Origin: VRUE01 sp963712595 | GTDB taxonomy: Bacteria > Actinomycetota > Thermoleophilia > Solirubrobacterales > 70-9 | NCBI GenBank assembly: GCA_963712595.1 | Contig: CAVQIM010000001.1 | Coordinates: forward strand, 372,001 to 436,000 | Direction of reading: 5' to 3' | DNA: 64,000 nt | Shown here: piece by piece, positions 33,996 through 43,155 of the stretch | Position numbering within the stretch: the stretch's first letter is position 1 | Layout: each line of letters starts with the position of its first letter | Program-made: the position numbers and the translations under genes | The notes under the pieces: model-generated | Told to the model about the DNA's origin: nothing | Database searches by the model: none | What the model saw: only the letters and a program-made list of their open reading frames with translations

Positions 33996-34841
33996 TCACG
34001 CCGAGGCCGGGATCTCCACCCGATCGACCTTGCCCAGGGGCATCTGCAGGAAGCGAGTGCCGAGAGCGCGGAACGAATCGACGTCTCCGCTGCAGAGGAA
34101 GCGATACTCACCCTCGCCGTCCTGCTCGCGAGCGATGCCGCCACGCTCCAGCGTGCGCTGAACCGCCGCGGCAACCGCATGGCCGCCACTGACCAGGCGC
34201 ACGTCGCGACCGAGGATGCGCTGCAGCATCGGCGCGACCAGCGGGTAGTGGGTGCAGCCAAGGATCAGGGTGTCGACCTCGGCGCGCCTCAGCGGCGCGC
34301 AGTAGCCGCGGGCCATCTCCATGACGTCTTCGTCGAAGGGGGAGCCGTCCTGGATGAACGGCGCCAGGTCAGGCGCCTCGACCTCGGTCACCTCGAGCGC
34401 CCTGCCCTGCTCTTCGAGCGCCCTGCGATAGGCGCCGCTCGCCACCGTGTTCGGGGTCGCCAAAACGCCCACCTTGCCGCTGTCGGTGATCGCGGCTGCG
34501 ATCTCGGCCTGCGGCTCGACCACGGGCACCACCTCCACCCCGTGCGCCGCCGCCACCTCGCGCGCCACGTTCTCGCCGATCGAGGTCGCCGTGTTGCAGG
34601 CGATCACCAGCAACTTGGCGCGGCCGCCCAGCAGCAGCTCGGCGATGGCGCGGATCCGAGCGCGCAGCGCATCGGGGTCCTTGACGCCGTAGGGGAACCA
34701 GGCCGTGTCCCCGAGGTAGACGTAGTCCTCCTCGGGAAGTGAGACCAGGCACTCGTGCAGAACCGTGAGGCCCCCCACGCCCGAATCGAACATGGCGATC
34801 GGGAGCGAGGCGTCGATCTCGGTGCCGGTGGCTGGCAGCAC
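33996..34841 (-). CDS. murI: Glutamate racemase
   Basis: MurI supplies D-glutamate for peptidoglycan. The 281-residue protein has the catalytic Asp in MFDSGVGGLTVL, the two catalytic cysteines in IACNTATS and LGCTHYPL, and the intervening TPNTVASGAY segment. The start is GTG 34841, about 16 codons before the conserved strand; a later start at ATG 34793 cannot be excluded. It lies 17 bp downstream of a small membrane protein gene and 122 bp upstream of the antitoxin gene. Confidence 0.96.
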   Translation of the reverse strand: MLPATGTEIDASLPIAMFDSGVGGLTVLHECLVSLPEEDYVYLGDTAWFPYGVKDPDALRARIRAIAELLLGGRAKLLVIACNTATSIGENVAREVAAAHGVEVVPVVEPQAEIAAAITDSGKVGVLATPNTVASGAYRRALEEQGRALEVTEVEAPDLAPFIQDGSPFDEDVMEMARGYCAPLRRAEVDTLILGCTHYPLVAPMLQRILGRDVRLVSGGHAVAAAVQRTLERGGIAREQDGEGEYRFLCSGDVDSFRALGTRFLQMPLGKVDRVEIPASA

Positions 34842-34857
34842 CGTCAGGGTCGAGACG

Positions 34858-35346
34858 CTAGAGGAAGGGCTTGTAGGTCATGAAGAAGACCGTCACGACG
34901 ACGATCAGCCCGGCGAGCGAGCCCACTTTGCTGAGCCGCTGGGAAACGACCATGAACTCGTCGCTGAACTCCTCGCCCGACTTCAGGTCCCGTTCGGCCA
35001 ACTGCCGGGCGCGGCGGGACTGGGGCCGGAAAAAACCGTGTTGCAGGCCGAAAAGGACGATGATCGCGAGGAAACCGACGCTGATGAAGGCATCGCTCGC
35101 TTCCCATGGCCCGTCGGCGAGCACGTAGATGCCGGCGAGGAGAAGGACGATCATGCCAGGGTTGACCAGGTAGCGATCGGTCTTTTCGATCCCGGCGATG
35201 ATCGCCGGCGTCGCCCGTGGGAACTGGGGCGTGACCGAGAAGAAGAAGGCGTAGCCGAAGGTCGGCCCGAAGGCGAGCACCACAGCCAAGATGTGCAGGA
35301 AGAGCGCAATCTTGTAGCCGGGGCTGATGATCGTCGCAAGCTCCAT
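34858..35346 (-). CDS. Integral membrane protein, DUF2269-like
   Basis: About 162 residues with four hydrophobic helices: LFLHILAVVLAFGPTFGYAFFF, PGMIVLLLAGIYVL, FISVGFLAIIVLFGLQHGFF and LAGLIVVVTVFFMTYKPFL. The pattern, with a histidine in the first helix and a long charged loop before the last helix, resembles DUF2269 or cytochrome-like membrane proteins of unknown role. I use ATG 35346; ATG 35358, four codons earlier and just after the prmA stop, is equally possible. It lies between prmA and murI in an apparent operon. Confidence 0.75.
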   Translation of the reverse strand: MELATIISPGYKIALFLHILAVVLAFGPTFGYAFFFSVTPQFPRATPAIIAGIEKTDRYLVNPGMIVLLLAGIYVLADGPWEASDAFISVGFLAIIVLFGLQHGFFRPQSRRARQLAERDLKSGEEFSDEFMVVSQRLSKVGSLAGLIVVVTVFFMTYKPFL

Positions 35347-35362
35347 CGGCGGCAACATATCG

Positions 35363-36238
35363 CTAGGCGCGGAGCAAAAGCGCGGCCCAGTCGCCGTGCA
35401 AGCGGCGATCCGCCTCGGCGAGGCCGGCGGGCGCGAAGGCGGCGGCTGTGTCGTCGAGCTCGGTGGGCAGGAGGCCGGAGAGGATGAGGGTCGTGGGCGC
35501 CGGGGGAGGGCTCGCCGGAGCAACAGCGGGGAGGCTCCGGCGAGCCCTCCCCCGGCGCCCGGGGGCGTCGAGCTGCTCGGCGACGGCCCGGAGAATCGGC
35601 GCGGTCAGGTTGGCTACCGTCGTCGTCGCGAGATTTGGCAAGCCCTCGCGCAAGTTGAGCTGCTTGAGCTCGATTGCGACCCCGTTCGCCTTGGCGTTGG
35701 TTGAAGCTGCCTCGATTGCGGCCTTCTCGTGGTCGTAGCCGCTGACCGGAGACCAACCGAGTTTTGCGGCGGCGATGGCGAGGACGCCGGAGCCGGTGCC
35801 GAGGTCGGTGAGGGGGCCCGTCGCCTCGCCCGCGGCGGCAAGCTCGAGCAGCAGCTCGAGGCAGAGTCGGGTGGTCGGGTGGGCGCCGGTGCCGAAGGCC
35901 TGACCGGGGTCGACGACGACGTCGATCGCTCCCTCCCGGGGTGCCTCCCAGGAGGGCCGCAACCAGAGGCGATCGCCGACCAGCAGCGGCTTGTGGAAGT
36001 CCTGCCAGCGGTCGGCCCAGTCGTCGGGCACCTCGGTCGCCACCACCTCGACCAGTCCGTCCCCAGCGGCAGCCTCGATCTCACCCAGCTCCGGCAGCTC
36101 GCCCTCGCCGCCGTAGATCGCGTACTCGACGTAGCCGGGCCCCCGCTCCTCCTCGACCCCGTTGGGGGCGAGGACGGTCAGCTCGGCGAGGACGATCTCG
36201 GCCTGCTCGGGAGAGCAGCGAACCGCGAGGCGGATCAA
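35363..36238 (-). CDS. prmA: Ribosomal protein L11 methyltransferase, with palindrome insertion
   Basis: PrmA methylates ribosomal protein L11. The 291-residue protein starts at TTG 36238, overlapping the dnaJ stop. The substrate-recognition domain (1-65) is followed by the SAM fold: DLGTGSGVLAIAAAKLG and the ANLTAPIL catalytic-loop motif. Between the usual PGG turn and the LILSGLL strand there is an Arg/Ala/Pro-rich 22-residue insert (about 227-248), encoded exactly by the 66-bp palindrome at 35495-35560. The motifs on both sides are intact, so the enzyme is probably still functional, with the insert as a surface loop. Confidence 0.92.
   Translation of the reverse strand: MIRLAVRCSPEQAEIVLAELTVLAPNGVEEERGPGYVEYAIYGGEGELPELGEIEAAAGDGLVEVVATEVPDDWADRWQDFHKPLLVGDRLWLRPSWEAPREGAIDVVVDPGQAFGTGAHPTTRLCLELLLELAAAGEATGPLTDLGTGSGVLAIAAAKLGWSPVSGYDHEKAAIEAASTNAKANGVAIELKQLNLREGLPNLATTTVANLTAPILRAVAEQLDAPGRRGRARRSLPAVAPASPPPAPTTLILSGLLPTELDDTAAAFAPAGLAEADRRLHGDWAALLLRA
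35495..35560. repeat. 66-bp palindrome inserted in frame in prmA (element G)
   Basis: The arms are perfect 26-mers, starting GGGCGCCGGGGGAGGGCTCG at 35495-35514 and running to 35520, with their complement at 35535-35560, around a 14-nt loop (CAACAGCGGGGAGG). The total of 66 bp equals 22 codons with no stop in the prmA frame. The insert lies in a loop between conserved PrmA motifs. No second copy was seen in this window. Confidence 0.88.
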
Positions 36239-36903
36239 CCGAAGGCCCGGCGCACGCGCGAGAAGAAGCCGCCGTCACCCTGCTGTGACCTGAGGTTGCG
36301 CGGCTCCAGCGTCTCCTCGAGCTTCTGGGCCAGCTCGCGCTGCTCCTCGGAGAGGTCCGTAGGGACGATCACGTGGATGACGACGCGCAGGTCGCCTGGC
36401 GGGCCTCCGTTTGCACCGGGAAGGCCGTGGCCGCGCAGGGCGAACTGGGCGCCGTGCTGGATTCCCGGCGGCAGCTCCACCTCGCGCTCCCCCTCGTGGC
36501 TGGGGATCTGGATGGACCCCCCCAGCATCGCCTGCATTGCCGAGATCTCGACGGCGTGGACCAGGTCCTGGCCGCGCATCGGCCCGCGGCGCACCTCGAA
36601 GCCAAAGGCGCCACCGAAGACCGCCTGGAAGATGTCCTCGACCGAGCTGAAGCCGGCGCCGCCAGGCGGAAAGCCGCCCGAGCGCAGGCCATCGTGGCCG
36701 AAGCGGTCGTACACCCCCCGCCGCTCTGGATCCGAGAGGACCTCGTAAGCCTCGGCCGCGGCCTTGAACTTCTCCTCGGCTTCGGGGTCATGAGCGTTGA
36801 CGTCGGGGTGCAGCTCGCGGGCCAGGCGCCTGAAGGCACGCTTCACCTCGGTCTCGGAGGCGCCCCGCTCGACGCCCAGAACCTCGTAGTAGTCGCGGGG
36901 CAT
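36235..36903 (-). CDS. dnaJ: DnaJ-type chaperone without zinc finger (class B J-protein)
   Basis: A 222-residue Hsp40 co-chaperone, started at ATG 36903. The J domain (1-70) has the HPD tripeptide (LHPDVNAHD). A Gly/Phe-rich linker (RSGGFPPGGAGFSS) leads directly to one substrate-binding beta domain; the four CxxCxGxG zinc repeats of classical DnaJ are absent, making it short and CbpA-like. It overlaps hrcA by 1 bp (TAATG) and prmA by 4 bp. dnaK and grpE are elsewhere. Confidence 0.92.
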   Translation of the reverse strand: MPRDYYEVLGVERGASETEVKRAFRRLARELHPDVNAHDPEAEEKFKAAAEAYEVLSDPERRGVYDRFGHDGLRSGGFPPGGAGFSSVEDIFQAVFGGAFGFEVRRGPMRGQDLVHAVEISAMQAMLGGSIQIPSHEGEREVELPPGIQHGAQFALRGHGLPGANGGPPGDLRVVIHVIVPTDLSEEQRELAQKLEETLEPRNLRSQQGDGGFFSRVRRAFG

Positions 36904-37934
36904 TAGACGTCGTAGACCGTCTCGCAGTAGCGCGAGAGCTCGCGGGCGGCGCCGCGGACGGAAGCGATCGCGGTGGCGTAGTCCATCCGCAACGGCCCGA
37001 CCACGCCGACGGCACCGAGGTTGCGGTGCCCAAGGCCGTAGTTGGCGCCGACGATGCTGACCGAGCGCAGCTCCGGCCGCGGGTTCTCGTCGCCGATCCA
37101 GAGGAATACCGAACGTTGGTCGAGGGCCGAGCGCAGCATCTCCAGCAGGCTCGCCCGCTCCTCGAGCGCGGTCATCAAGCGGTCGGCTCGCGGAAGGTCG
37201 GCGAAGTGGGCTTCGGAGAGCAGGCGCGAGGCGCCCTCGGTGTACAGGGTGTCGGCGCTCTCCTCGCCCTCGAGCTCGGTGAAGGCGGCGCCGAGGGAGG
37301 CCAGGAACTCGGCCTCCGCCGGCCCAAGCTCGGGATCGGCGAGCCGGCTCGCGATCATCCGCGCTCCCACGCCGAGCCCCGAGAGCGACTCGTTCAGGTA
37401 GCTCGACGCCCACTCGACCAGGCCGTGGTCGACAGGACCGGGGAAGTCGAAGACGCGCTTGGCGATGGCGCCGTTGGAAGCGATCGCAACGACCATCACC
37501 CGGCTGGGCTGAAGCCGCAGCACCTCGACCCGGTGGATCGTCGCCGAGACGGTCTCGGGCGGCGCCGTCACCAGCGCCATCAAATCGGTGACTTGCGCCA
37601 GCGCCGCCGTCGTCTCCCGCATCGCCGCGTCGATCTCGCGTCGCAACTGCGAAAGCTCGAGCGCCACGCCGGCCTCCGCGCGGGGCCCACCCCCGGCCAT
37701 CATCAAATCCACATGGCGCCTGTACCCAAGCTCCGTCGGAACCCGCCCGGCCGACGTATGCGGATGGGTGAGGTAACCAGCCGCCTCGAGAGCCGCCAGC
37801 TCCGCCCGAACAGTGGAAGCTCCCCACTCAACCTCAGCGAGTCCCACAAGCTCCTTCGAAGGCACGGGCCGGCCCGACGCCAAGTAGGCATCCACCACCA
37901 GCTTGAGAATGAGCTCCTGTCGAGGCGAAAGCAC
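36903..37934 (-). CDS. hrcA: Heat-inducible transcription repressor HrcA
   Basis: HrcA represses class I heat-shock operons by binding CIRCE, with GroEL aiding its folding. The 343-residue protein starts at GTG 37934. An N-terminal winged helix (LSPRQELILKLVVDAYLASG, then VGLAEVEWGASTVRAELAALEAAGYL) is followed by the GAF-like domain, ending NLGAVGVVGPLRMDYATAIASVR. I found no CIRCE inverted repeat upstream in the 15 bp before repeat A3. It is cotranscribed with dnaJ and prmA. Confidence 0.96.
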   Translation of the reverse strand: MLSPRQELILKLVVDAYLASGRPVPSKELVGLAEVEWGASTVRAELAALEAAGYLTHPHTSAGRVPTELGYRRHVDLMMAGGGPRAEAGVALELSQLRREIDAAMRETTAALAQVTDLMALVTAPPETVSATIHRVEVLRLQPSRVMVVAIASNGAIAKRVFDFPGPVDHGLVEWASSYLNESLSGLGVGARMIASRLADPELGPAEAEFLASLGAAFTELEGEESADTLYTEGASRLLSEAHFADLPRADRLMTALEERASLLEMLRSALDQRSVFLWIGDENPRPELRSVSIVGANYGLGHRNLGAVGVVGPLRMDYATAIASVRGAARELSRYCETVYDV

Positions 37935-37949
37935 GCTTCGAAGTCTAGA

Positions 37950-38062
37950 AGGGGTGCCGGGTGCCCCTGCCGGCGGCTTGTACTTTTTCCGCTGATCCTT
38001 CCGCGGACAACCGGCTACTGCCTTCGGAAAAAGTTGAGCCGGCAGGGGTGCCCGGCACCCCT
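37950..38062. repeat. Palindromic element, family A copy 3
   Basis: The 25-bp outer arms start AGGGGTGCCGGGTG (37950-37974) and pair with 38038-38062 apart from two G-U compatible positions. The core boxes are CTTGTACTTTTTC (37977-37989) and GAAAAAGTTGAG (38027-38038). The element overlaps two bases of the stop codon of the HadB-like gene and ends 15 bp before the hrcA start. The core is nearly identical to copy 4, 1 kb away, but the outermost arm sequence differs. Confidence 0.9.
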
Positions 38063-38456
38063 ACGCGCCTACGACTTCCGCCTCAGCGTTCCGAATCGTC
38101 TGATTCTCGCCCTGCGCAGCAACCGTGTCGATGACCACCGTGTCGCCATCCACCGACTTGACCGTGCCGGAGACGACGATCTCGGTCTCCGGCGCGCCCA
38201 TGCCGCGGAACTGCACCGAGAGCCGCTTCAGCGCCTTCGGATCGCCGCCGGCGACATCGGTCGCCGCGCGAGCGACGAGACCCATCATGTAGAGGCCGTG
38301 CAGGATCGTGTTCGGCAGGCCCACCGCCTTGGCGAACTCGGGGTCGATGTGGATCGGGTTGAAATCGCCCGAGGCGCCCGCGTAGCGATGTGGCAAGTAC
38401 TTGTCCGGGGTCACCGCGAGCTCGGGAATCGAGTCCCCCGCGTTCAGATCCGCCAT
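38061..38456 (-). CDS. MaoC-like (R)-enoyl hydratase, HadB-like
   Basis: A 131-residue hot-dog-fold protein with the hydratase-2 signature RYAGASGDFNPIHIDPEFAKAVG, in which the Asp and His are the catalytic pair, followed by NTILHGLYMMGL. It resembles HadB of the mycobacterial fatty acid/mycolate dehydratase complex, which dehydrates (R)-3-hydroxyacyl chains. The partner subunit gene lies 1 bp upstream. The stop codon is embedded in repeat A3. Confidence 0.9.
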   Translation of the reverse strand: MADLNAGDSIPELAVTPDKYLPHRYAGASGDFNPIHIDPEFAKAVGLPNTILHGLYMMGLVARAATDVAGGDPKALKRLSVQFRGMGAPETEIVVSGTVKSVDGDTVVIDTVAAQGENQTIRNAEAEVVGA

Positions 38457-38457
38457 C

Positions 38458-38898
38458 TCAGACTCCCCTCACGATGTTGGTCCAGGTTCCCTTGACCACC
38501 TGGTCGCCGTTCTGGTTGACCGAGACCGTCTCGAAGACGTAGAAACCCTTGCCGTCCTTCTCGAAGATCTGCAGGCACTTGGCGGTGGTCGTGATCTCGT
38601 CGCCCGAGCAGGCTGGCTCGCCCCACTCGAACTCCTGGCCACCGTGCACCATGGTGGCGAAGTTCATCCCGACCTCGTCGTCGAACATCGCCGGGCCCAA
38701 TGCGGGGGCGCTGTAAACGACGCAGAACATGGGTGGCGCGACGACGTCGCGGTAGCCGGCGGCCTTTGCCGCCTCGCGGTCGAAGTGAACCGGGTTGTCG
38801 AGCCCGATCACCCTCGCGTACTCGCCGATCTTCTCCCGCCCTACCTCATAGGTCGTGGCGGGCCATTCCTTGCCAACAGCTTCAGTCTTAAGGCTCAT
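38458..38898 (-). CDS. MaoC N-terminal-like dehydratase subunit, HadA-like
   Basis: A 146-residue FAS1-type/MaoC N-terminal domain protein: YEVGREKIGEYARVIGLDNPVHFDREAAKAAGYRDVVAPPMFCVVY is the hot-dog core without the full catalytic Asp-His motif. HadA-like subunits bind the long acyl chain, while HadB-like partners carry catalysis. The two genes are 1 bp apart and certainly form a heterodimer. Repeat A4 separates the start from lepA by about 180 bp, probably holding the operon promoter. Confidence 0.9.
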   Translation of the reverse strand: MSLKTEAVGKEWPATTYEVGREKIGEYARVIGLDNPVHFDREAAKAAGYRDVVAPPMFCVVYSAPALGPAMFDDEVGMNFATMVHGGQEFEWGEPACSGDEITTTAKCLQIFEKDGKGFYVFETVSVNQNGDQVVKGTWTNIVRGV

Positions 38899-38959
38899 GG
38901 CTGCGGCAGTCTAAAGACGCCCCTCAGCCCTGGTCGTCTCCCCCAGCTAGCGCCCCAAC

Positions 38960-39072
38960 AGAGGGGTCGGGTGCCCCTGCCGGCGGCTTGTACTTTTTCC
39001 GCTGATCCGATCGCGGACAGCCGGGCACCGCCTTCGGAAAAAGTTGAGCCGGGAGGGGCACCCGACCCCTCT
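38960..39072. repeat. Palindromic element, family A copy 4
   Basis: The 25-bp arms start AGAGGGGTCGGGTG (38960-38984) and match 39048-39072 with one mismatch. The core is CTTGTACTTTTTC (38987-38999) and GAAAAAGTTGAG (39037-39048). Centre and boxes are almost the same as copy 3, but the end is AGAGGGGTCGGG instead of AGGGGTGCCGGG, changed on both sides. It starts 10 bp after the lepA stop, in the gap before the HadA-like gene. Confidence 0.9.
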
Positions 39073-39082
39073 GCTCCACCGC

Positions 39083-40876
<1,794 letters not shown>

Positions 40877-40912
40877 GGGCGGGTGCGGAGTATGGCCGAC
40901 GATGGTTGTTGG

Positions 40913-41058
40913 CCGGCGGGTCCTGTCGGCTGGGTGAGGTGCCCTCCTTGCGCTGCGCGCTGCTTCGGGCACCGGGACCGTGCGGGCTCAGGGATGAGGC
41001 CTTGCCCTCAGCAGCCTCCGCGCGGCGGAGATCACCTCACCCAGCCGCCACCCACCGG
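40913..41058. repeat. Palindromic element, family D copy 1 (intergenic)
   Basis: A 146-bp element with arms CCGGCGGGT(cctgt)CGGCTGGGTGAGGTG (40913-40941) and 41033-41058. The inside on the plus strand carries GTGCCCTCCTTGCGCTGCGC, CTGCTTCGGGCACCGGGAC and CTCAGCAGCCTCCGCGCGG. The same internal sequence recurs inverted inside the neighbouring membrane-protein gene (42755-42898), where the end of each arm differs. It lies in the gap between that gene's stop and lepA. Confidence 0.88.
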
Positions 41059-41073
41059 AGAAGCGTGCGCTGG

Positions 41074-43155
41074 CTAGTGGGGGCACCCGGATGGATCCAG
41101 GGGGGTCCTTAGCTGGTAGATGACTGTGGGGGGCTTGCGCAGGATCACGGTGGCCGAGGGACCTTCCGTCCAGGCTGCCGTCCGGGGGTAGGTGGGCTTC
41201 TTGGGTTCTATGCGGTCTCGGGTTGTGACTACGTAGTCGTAGTTGCCGGCGTTGAGGAGGCGGCGCCAGGTGGGGCAGGTGGTTGGTGGGACGAAGCCGC
41301 CGTGGGGGCGCTCTTCTCCCACGTAGGAGACGTGGTTGCTGAGGTCGGTGCCGAAGAGGGGGTACTGGCGGGTGCTGGTGGTGGCTATGCGGGCGCCCGA
41401 GACGTCGCGGGACCAGCGGAAGGCGGCGTTGAGGCCCGGGGTCGTGAACGAGGGGTCGGCGTAGCGCCGCTGCAGGTAGTGGCGCTGGACCGGATAACCG
41501 ACGGCAACCATGAGCAAAACCAGCGCCCCAACGCCTCCCAGGGCGACCCCGCCCCCCCACCGCCCGCCGAGTTCGCCTTTTGTCTCGCTATGCGAGACAA
41601 AAGGCGAACTCACCCGGGCCAGGCGGGTGAGGCGCTCGTGAAGGGCCGGTGCGGTTGGGAGCAGGGCTAGGCCGAGGGTCAGGGCTGGGGCCAGGTAGCG
41701 GAGGCCGGACTCGAAGCCGCGGGGGATGCCATCGGGGCCGGAGGCAGAGGTCGGGGCGATCAGCCAGGCGAGGGCGGCGGCCAGGCCGACTGCGCCCGCG
41801 AGGCGGAGGACCGGGTCGGCGCGGCGACCGAGGCAGAGGAGGAGGCCGGCAAGGGCGAGGGCGCCGAGAAGAGGCCAGAAAAGGGTCAGACCATGGTGAA
41901 GGCCGGGCAGGAACCAGTCCGACCAGATCGATCCGTCACCGAGGTAGCCGAGGACGCTGTGCCCTTCGCGTCCCCCCAGCGCCTGTTCCGGCGCGGGAAG
42001 CGCGATCGGGCCGAGGTCCTTGACCCAGGGCAGCGGGTTCCCGGTGTGCGCCAGATTTCGCAGGTACCAGTAGCCGCCGCCGGCCAGCGCGGCCGCAATC
42101 GCGACGGAGAGCGTCAGCCATCTCCTCCCCCTCGCGGCAATTACAACCAAGCCGGCCACCAACACCACGGCGGGCAAGAGGAAGTTCAGCTTCGTCCCAG
42201 CCGCCAGCCCGGCGGCGAGCCCGACAACCGCAACAGCCCCCAGAGGCAAACGTTCTCCGCCGTCCCGAATGGCCCAGGCGTTAACAGCGACCGCAACAGC
42301 AGCAAGCAGGAAGAAGATCCCGACGATGTCGTTCCGCGCCTCGCCGGCTTGATCGCTCAGTGCCGGGACGCTCAACGCAATGGCGCCCAGAGCCAGCGAA
42401 AACGGCGCGACCCGATATGGCCGCCCGATGCACCAAGCGGCCGCCAGACACCCAACGAACCAACCAAGGTTCAACAGCGGCGACAACAGATCCCGGCCGA
42501 ACGCCAGCATCCCGACCCCATGCAGCACTTCCGAATTCGCCGGGTAGAACCAGGCTAGGAACTGCGGCGCGATGAAGTGCAAGCTCCACGTATCTCCGCT
42601 CTGGAAGAACCCCGCTGCGAACGGCCCGTGGTACCAGGTCGAATCGAACCCGGTCATCCCCGTCGACAACCGCATCCGGACTCCACCCGCGAAATGGACG
42701 ACGGCAATCGCCGCGATCGCCAGCGCGATCAGGGTCGGAAGATCGACGCCCCTTCCGCGGGTGGTGTCGGGGTGGGGTGATCTCCGCCGCGCGGAGGCTG
42801 CTGAGGGCGAGGCCCCATCCCTCCCACCGCGATGTCCCGGTGCCCGAAGCAGCGCGCAGCGCAAGGAGGGCACCCCACCCCGACGACAGGACCCGCGGCC
42901 AAGAACCATGATCCCTGCTCCAACCACCGCCACGGCCACGAGATAAGGCACCGCTTCGAACAGACCAAACGCGCCGAGCGCCTCGGCAACCCAAATCAAG
43001 ATCGCGATCGCAACGATCGCGGTCGCAAACCAAGCGGGCGCGCCCGAAAACCGAGGCAGCAGCCACCAGCGGACGCGCCATGCGCCGAGCCAGGCAAAGC
43101 CGACGAGCAGACCGATCTCGGCGACCCCCAGCAGGTAGCGCCCGGCGCCCAGCAT
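41074..43155 (-). CDS. Polytopic membrane protein, GT-C/PMT-like glycosyltransferase candidate
   Basis: A 693-residue protein with about 12-14 membrane helices. A polar segment after the fourth helix (STGMTGFDSTWYHGPFAAGF, with the Asp-containing loop) and the long extracellular C-terminal domain resemble GT-C glycosyltransferases of the ArnT/PMT type that use polyprenyl-phosphate sugars; this is inference from architecture. Two palindromes interrupt it: a 48-residue Arg/Ser/Ala-rich stretch at about 86-134 from element D2, and a short one at about 515-529 from element H. It directly follows murJ (1-bp spacing), suggesting a cell-envelope polysaccharide role. Confidence 0.75.
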   Translation of the reverse strand: MLGAGRYLLGVAEIGLLVGFAWLGAWRVRWWLLPRFSGAPAWFATAIVAIAILIWVAEALGAFGLFEAVPYLVAVAVVGAGIMVLGRGSCRRGGVPSLRCALLRAPGHRGGRDGASPSAASARRRSPHPDTTRGRGVDLPTLIALAIAAIAVVHFAGGVRMRLSTGMTGFDSTWYHGPFAAGFFQSGDTWSLHFIAPQFLAWFYPANSEVLHGVGMLAFGRDLLSPLLNLGWFVGCLAAAWCIGRPYRVAPFSLALGAIALSVPALSDQAGEARNDIVGIFFLLAAVAVAVNAWAIRDGGERLPLGAVAVVGLAAGLAAGTKLNFLLPAVVLVAGLVVIAARGRRWLTLSVAIAAALAGGGYWYLRNLAHTGNPLPWVKDLGPIALPAPEQALGGREGHSVLGYLGDGSIWSDWFLPGLHHGLTLFWPLLGALALAGLLLCLGRRADPVLRLAGAVGLAAALAWLIAPTSASGPDGIPRGFESGLRYLAPALTLGLALLPTAPALHERLTRLARVSSPFVSHSETKGELGGRWGGGVALGGVGALVLLMVAVGYPVQRHYLQRRYADPSFTTPGLNAAFRWSRDVSGARIATTSTRQYPLFGTDLSNHVSYVGEERPHGGFVPPTTCPTWRRLLNAGNYDYVVTTRDRIEPKKPTYPRTAAWTEGPSATVILRKPPTVIYQLRTPLDPSGCPH
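41569..41611. repeat. Perfect 43-bp palindrome inside the membrane-protein gene (element H)
   Basis: GAGTTCGCCTTTTGTCTCGC (41569-41588), the loop TAT, and the exact complement (41592-41611). It encodes part of a hydrophilic loop (SSPFVSHSETKGEL) between two membrane helices of the surrounding protein, so it is tolerated as coding sequence. In any other position it would look like a strong terminator. No second copy was seen here. Confidence 0.88.
42755..42898. repeat. Family D copy 2, inserted in frame in the membrane-protein gene
   Basis: A 144-bp element (48 codons) with arms CCGCGGGTGGTGTCGGGGTG (42755 onward) and 42871-42898. On the minus strand it carries GTGCCCTCCTTGCGCTGCGC, CTGCTTCGGGCACCGGGAC and CTCAGCAGCCTCCGCGCGG, identical to D1. 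Its translated frame has VPSLRCALLRAPG and SAASARRRSPHP and no stop; the host protein continues with GRG on both sides of it (VLGRG / RGRGVDL), which looks like a duplicated target. D1 read on the plus strand gives the same peptide words. Confidence 0.88.

Noticed and set aside
36904..37827. Upstream extension of the dnaJ frame
   Set aside because: It overlaps hrcA in another frame with no homology; the J domain starts at 36903.
37935..37949. CIRCE operator upstream of hrcA
   Set aside because: No TTAGCACTC/GAGTGCTAA-type inverted repeat in this gap.
41074..43155. Terminator or pseudogene break inside the GT-C-like gene
   Set aside because: Both palindromes keep the frame open and the protein continues with normal membrane helices, so I treat it as one gene.
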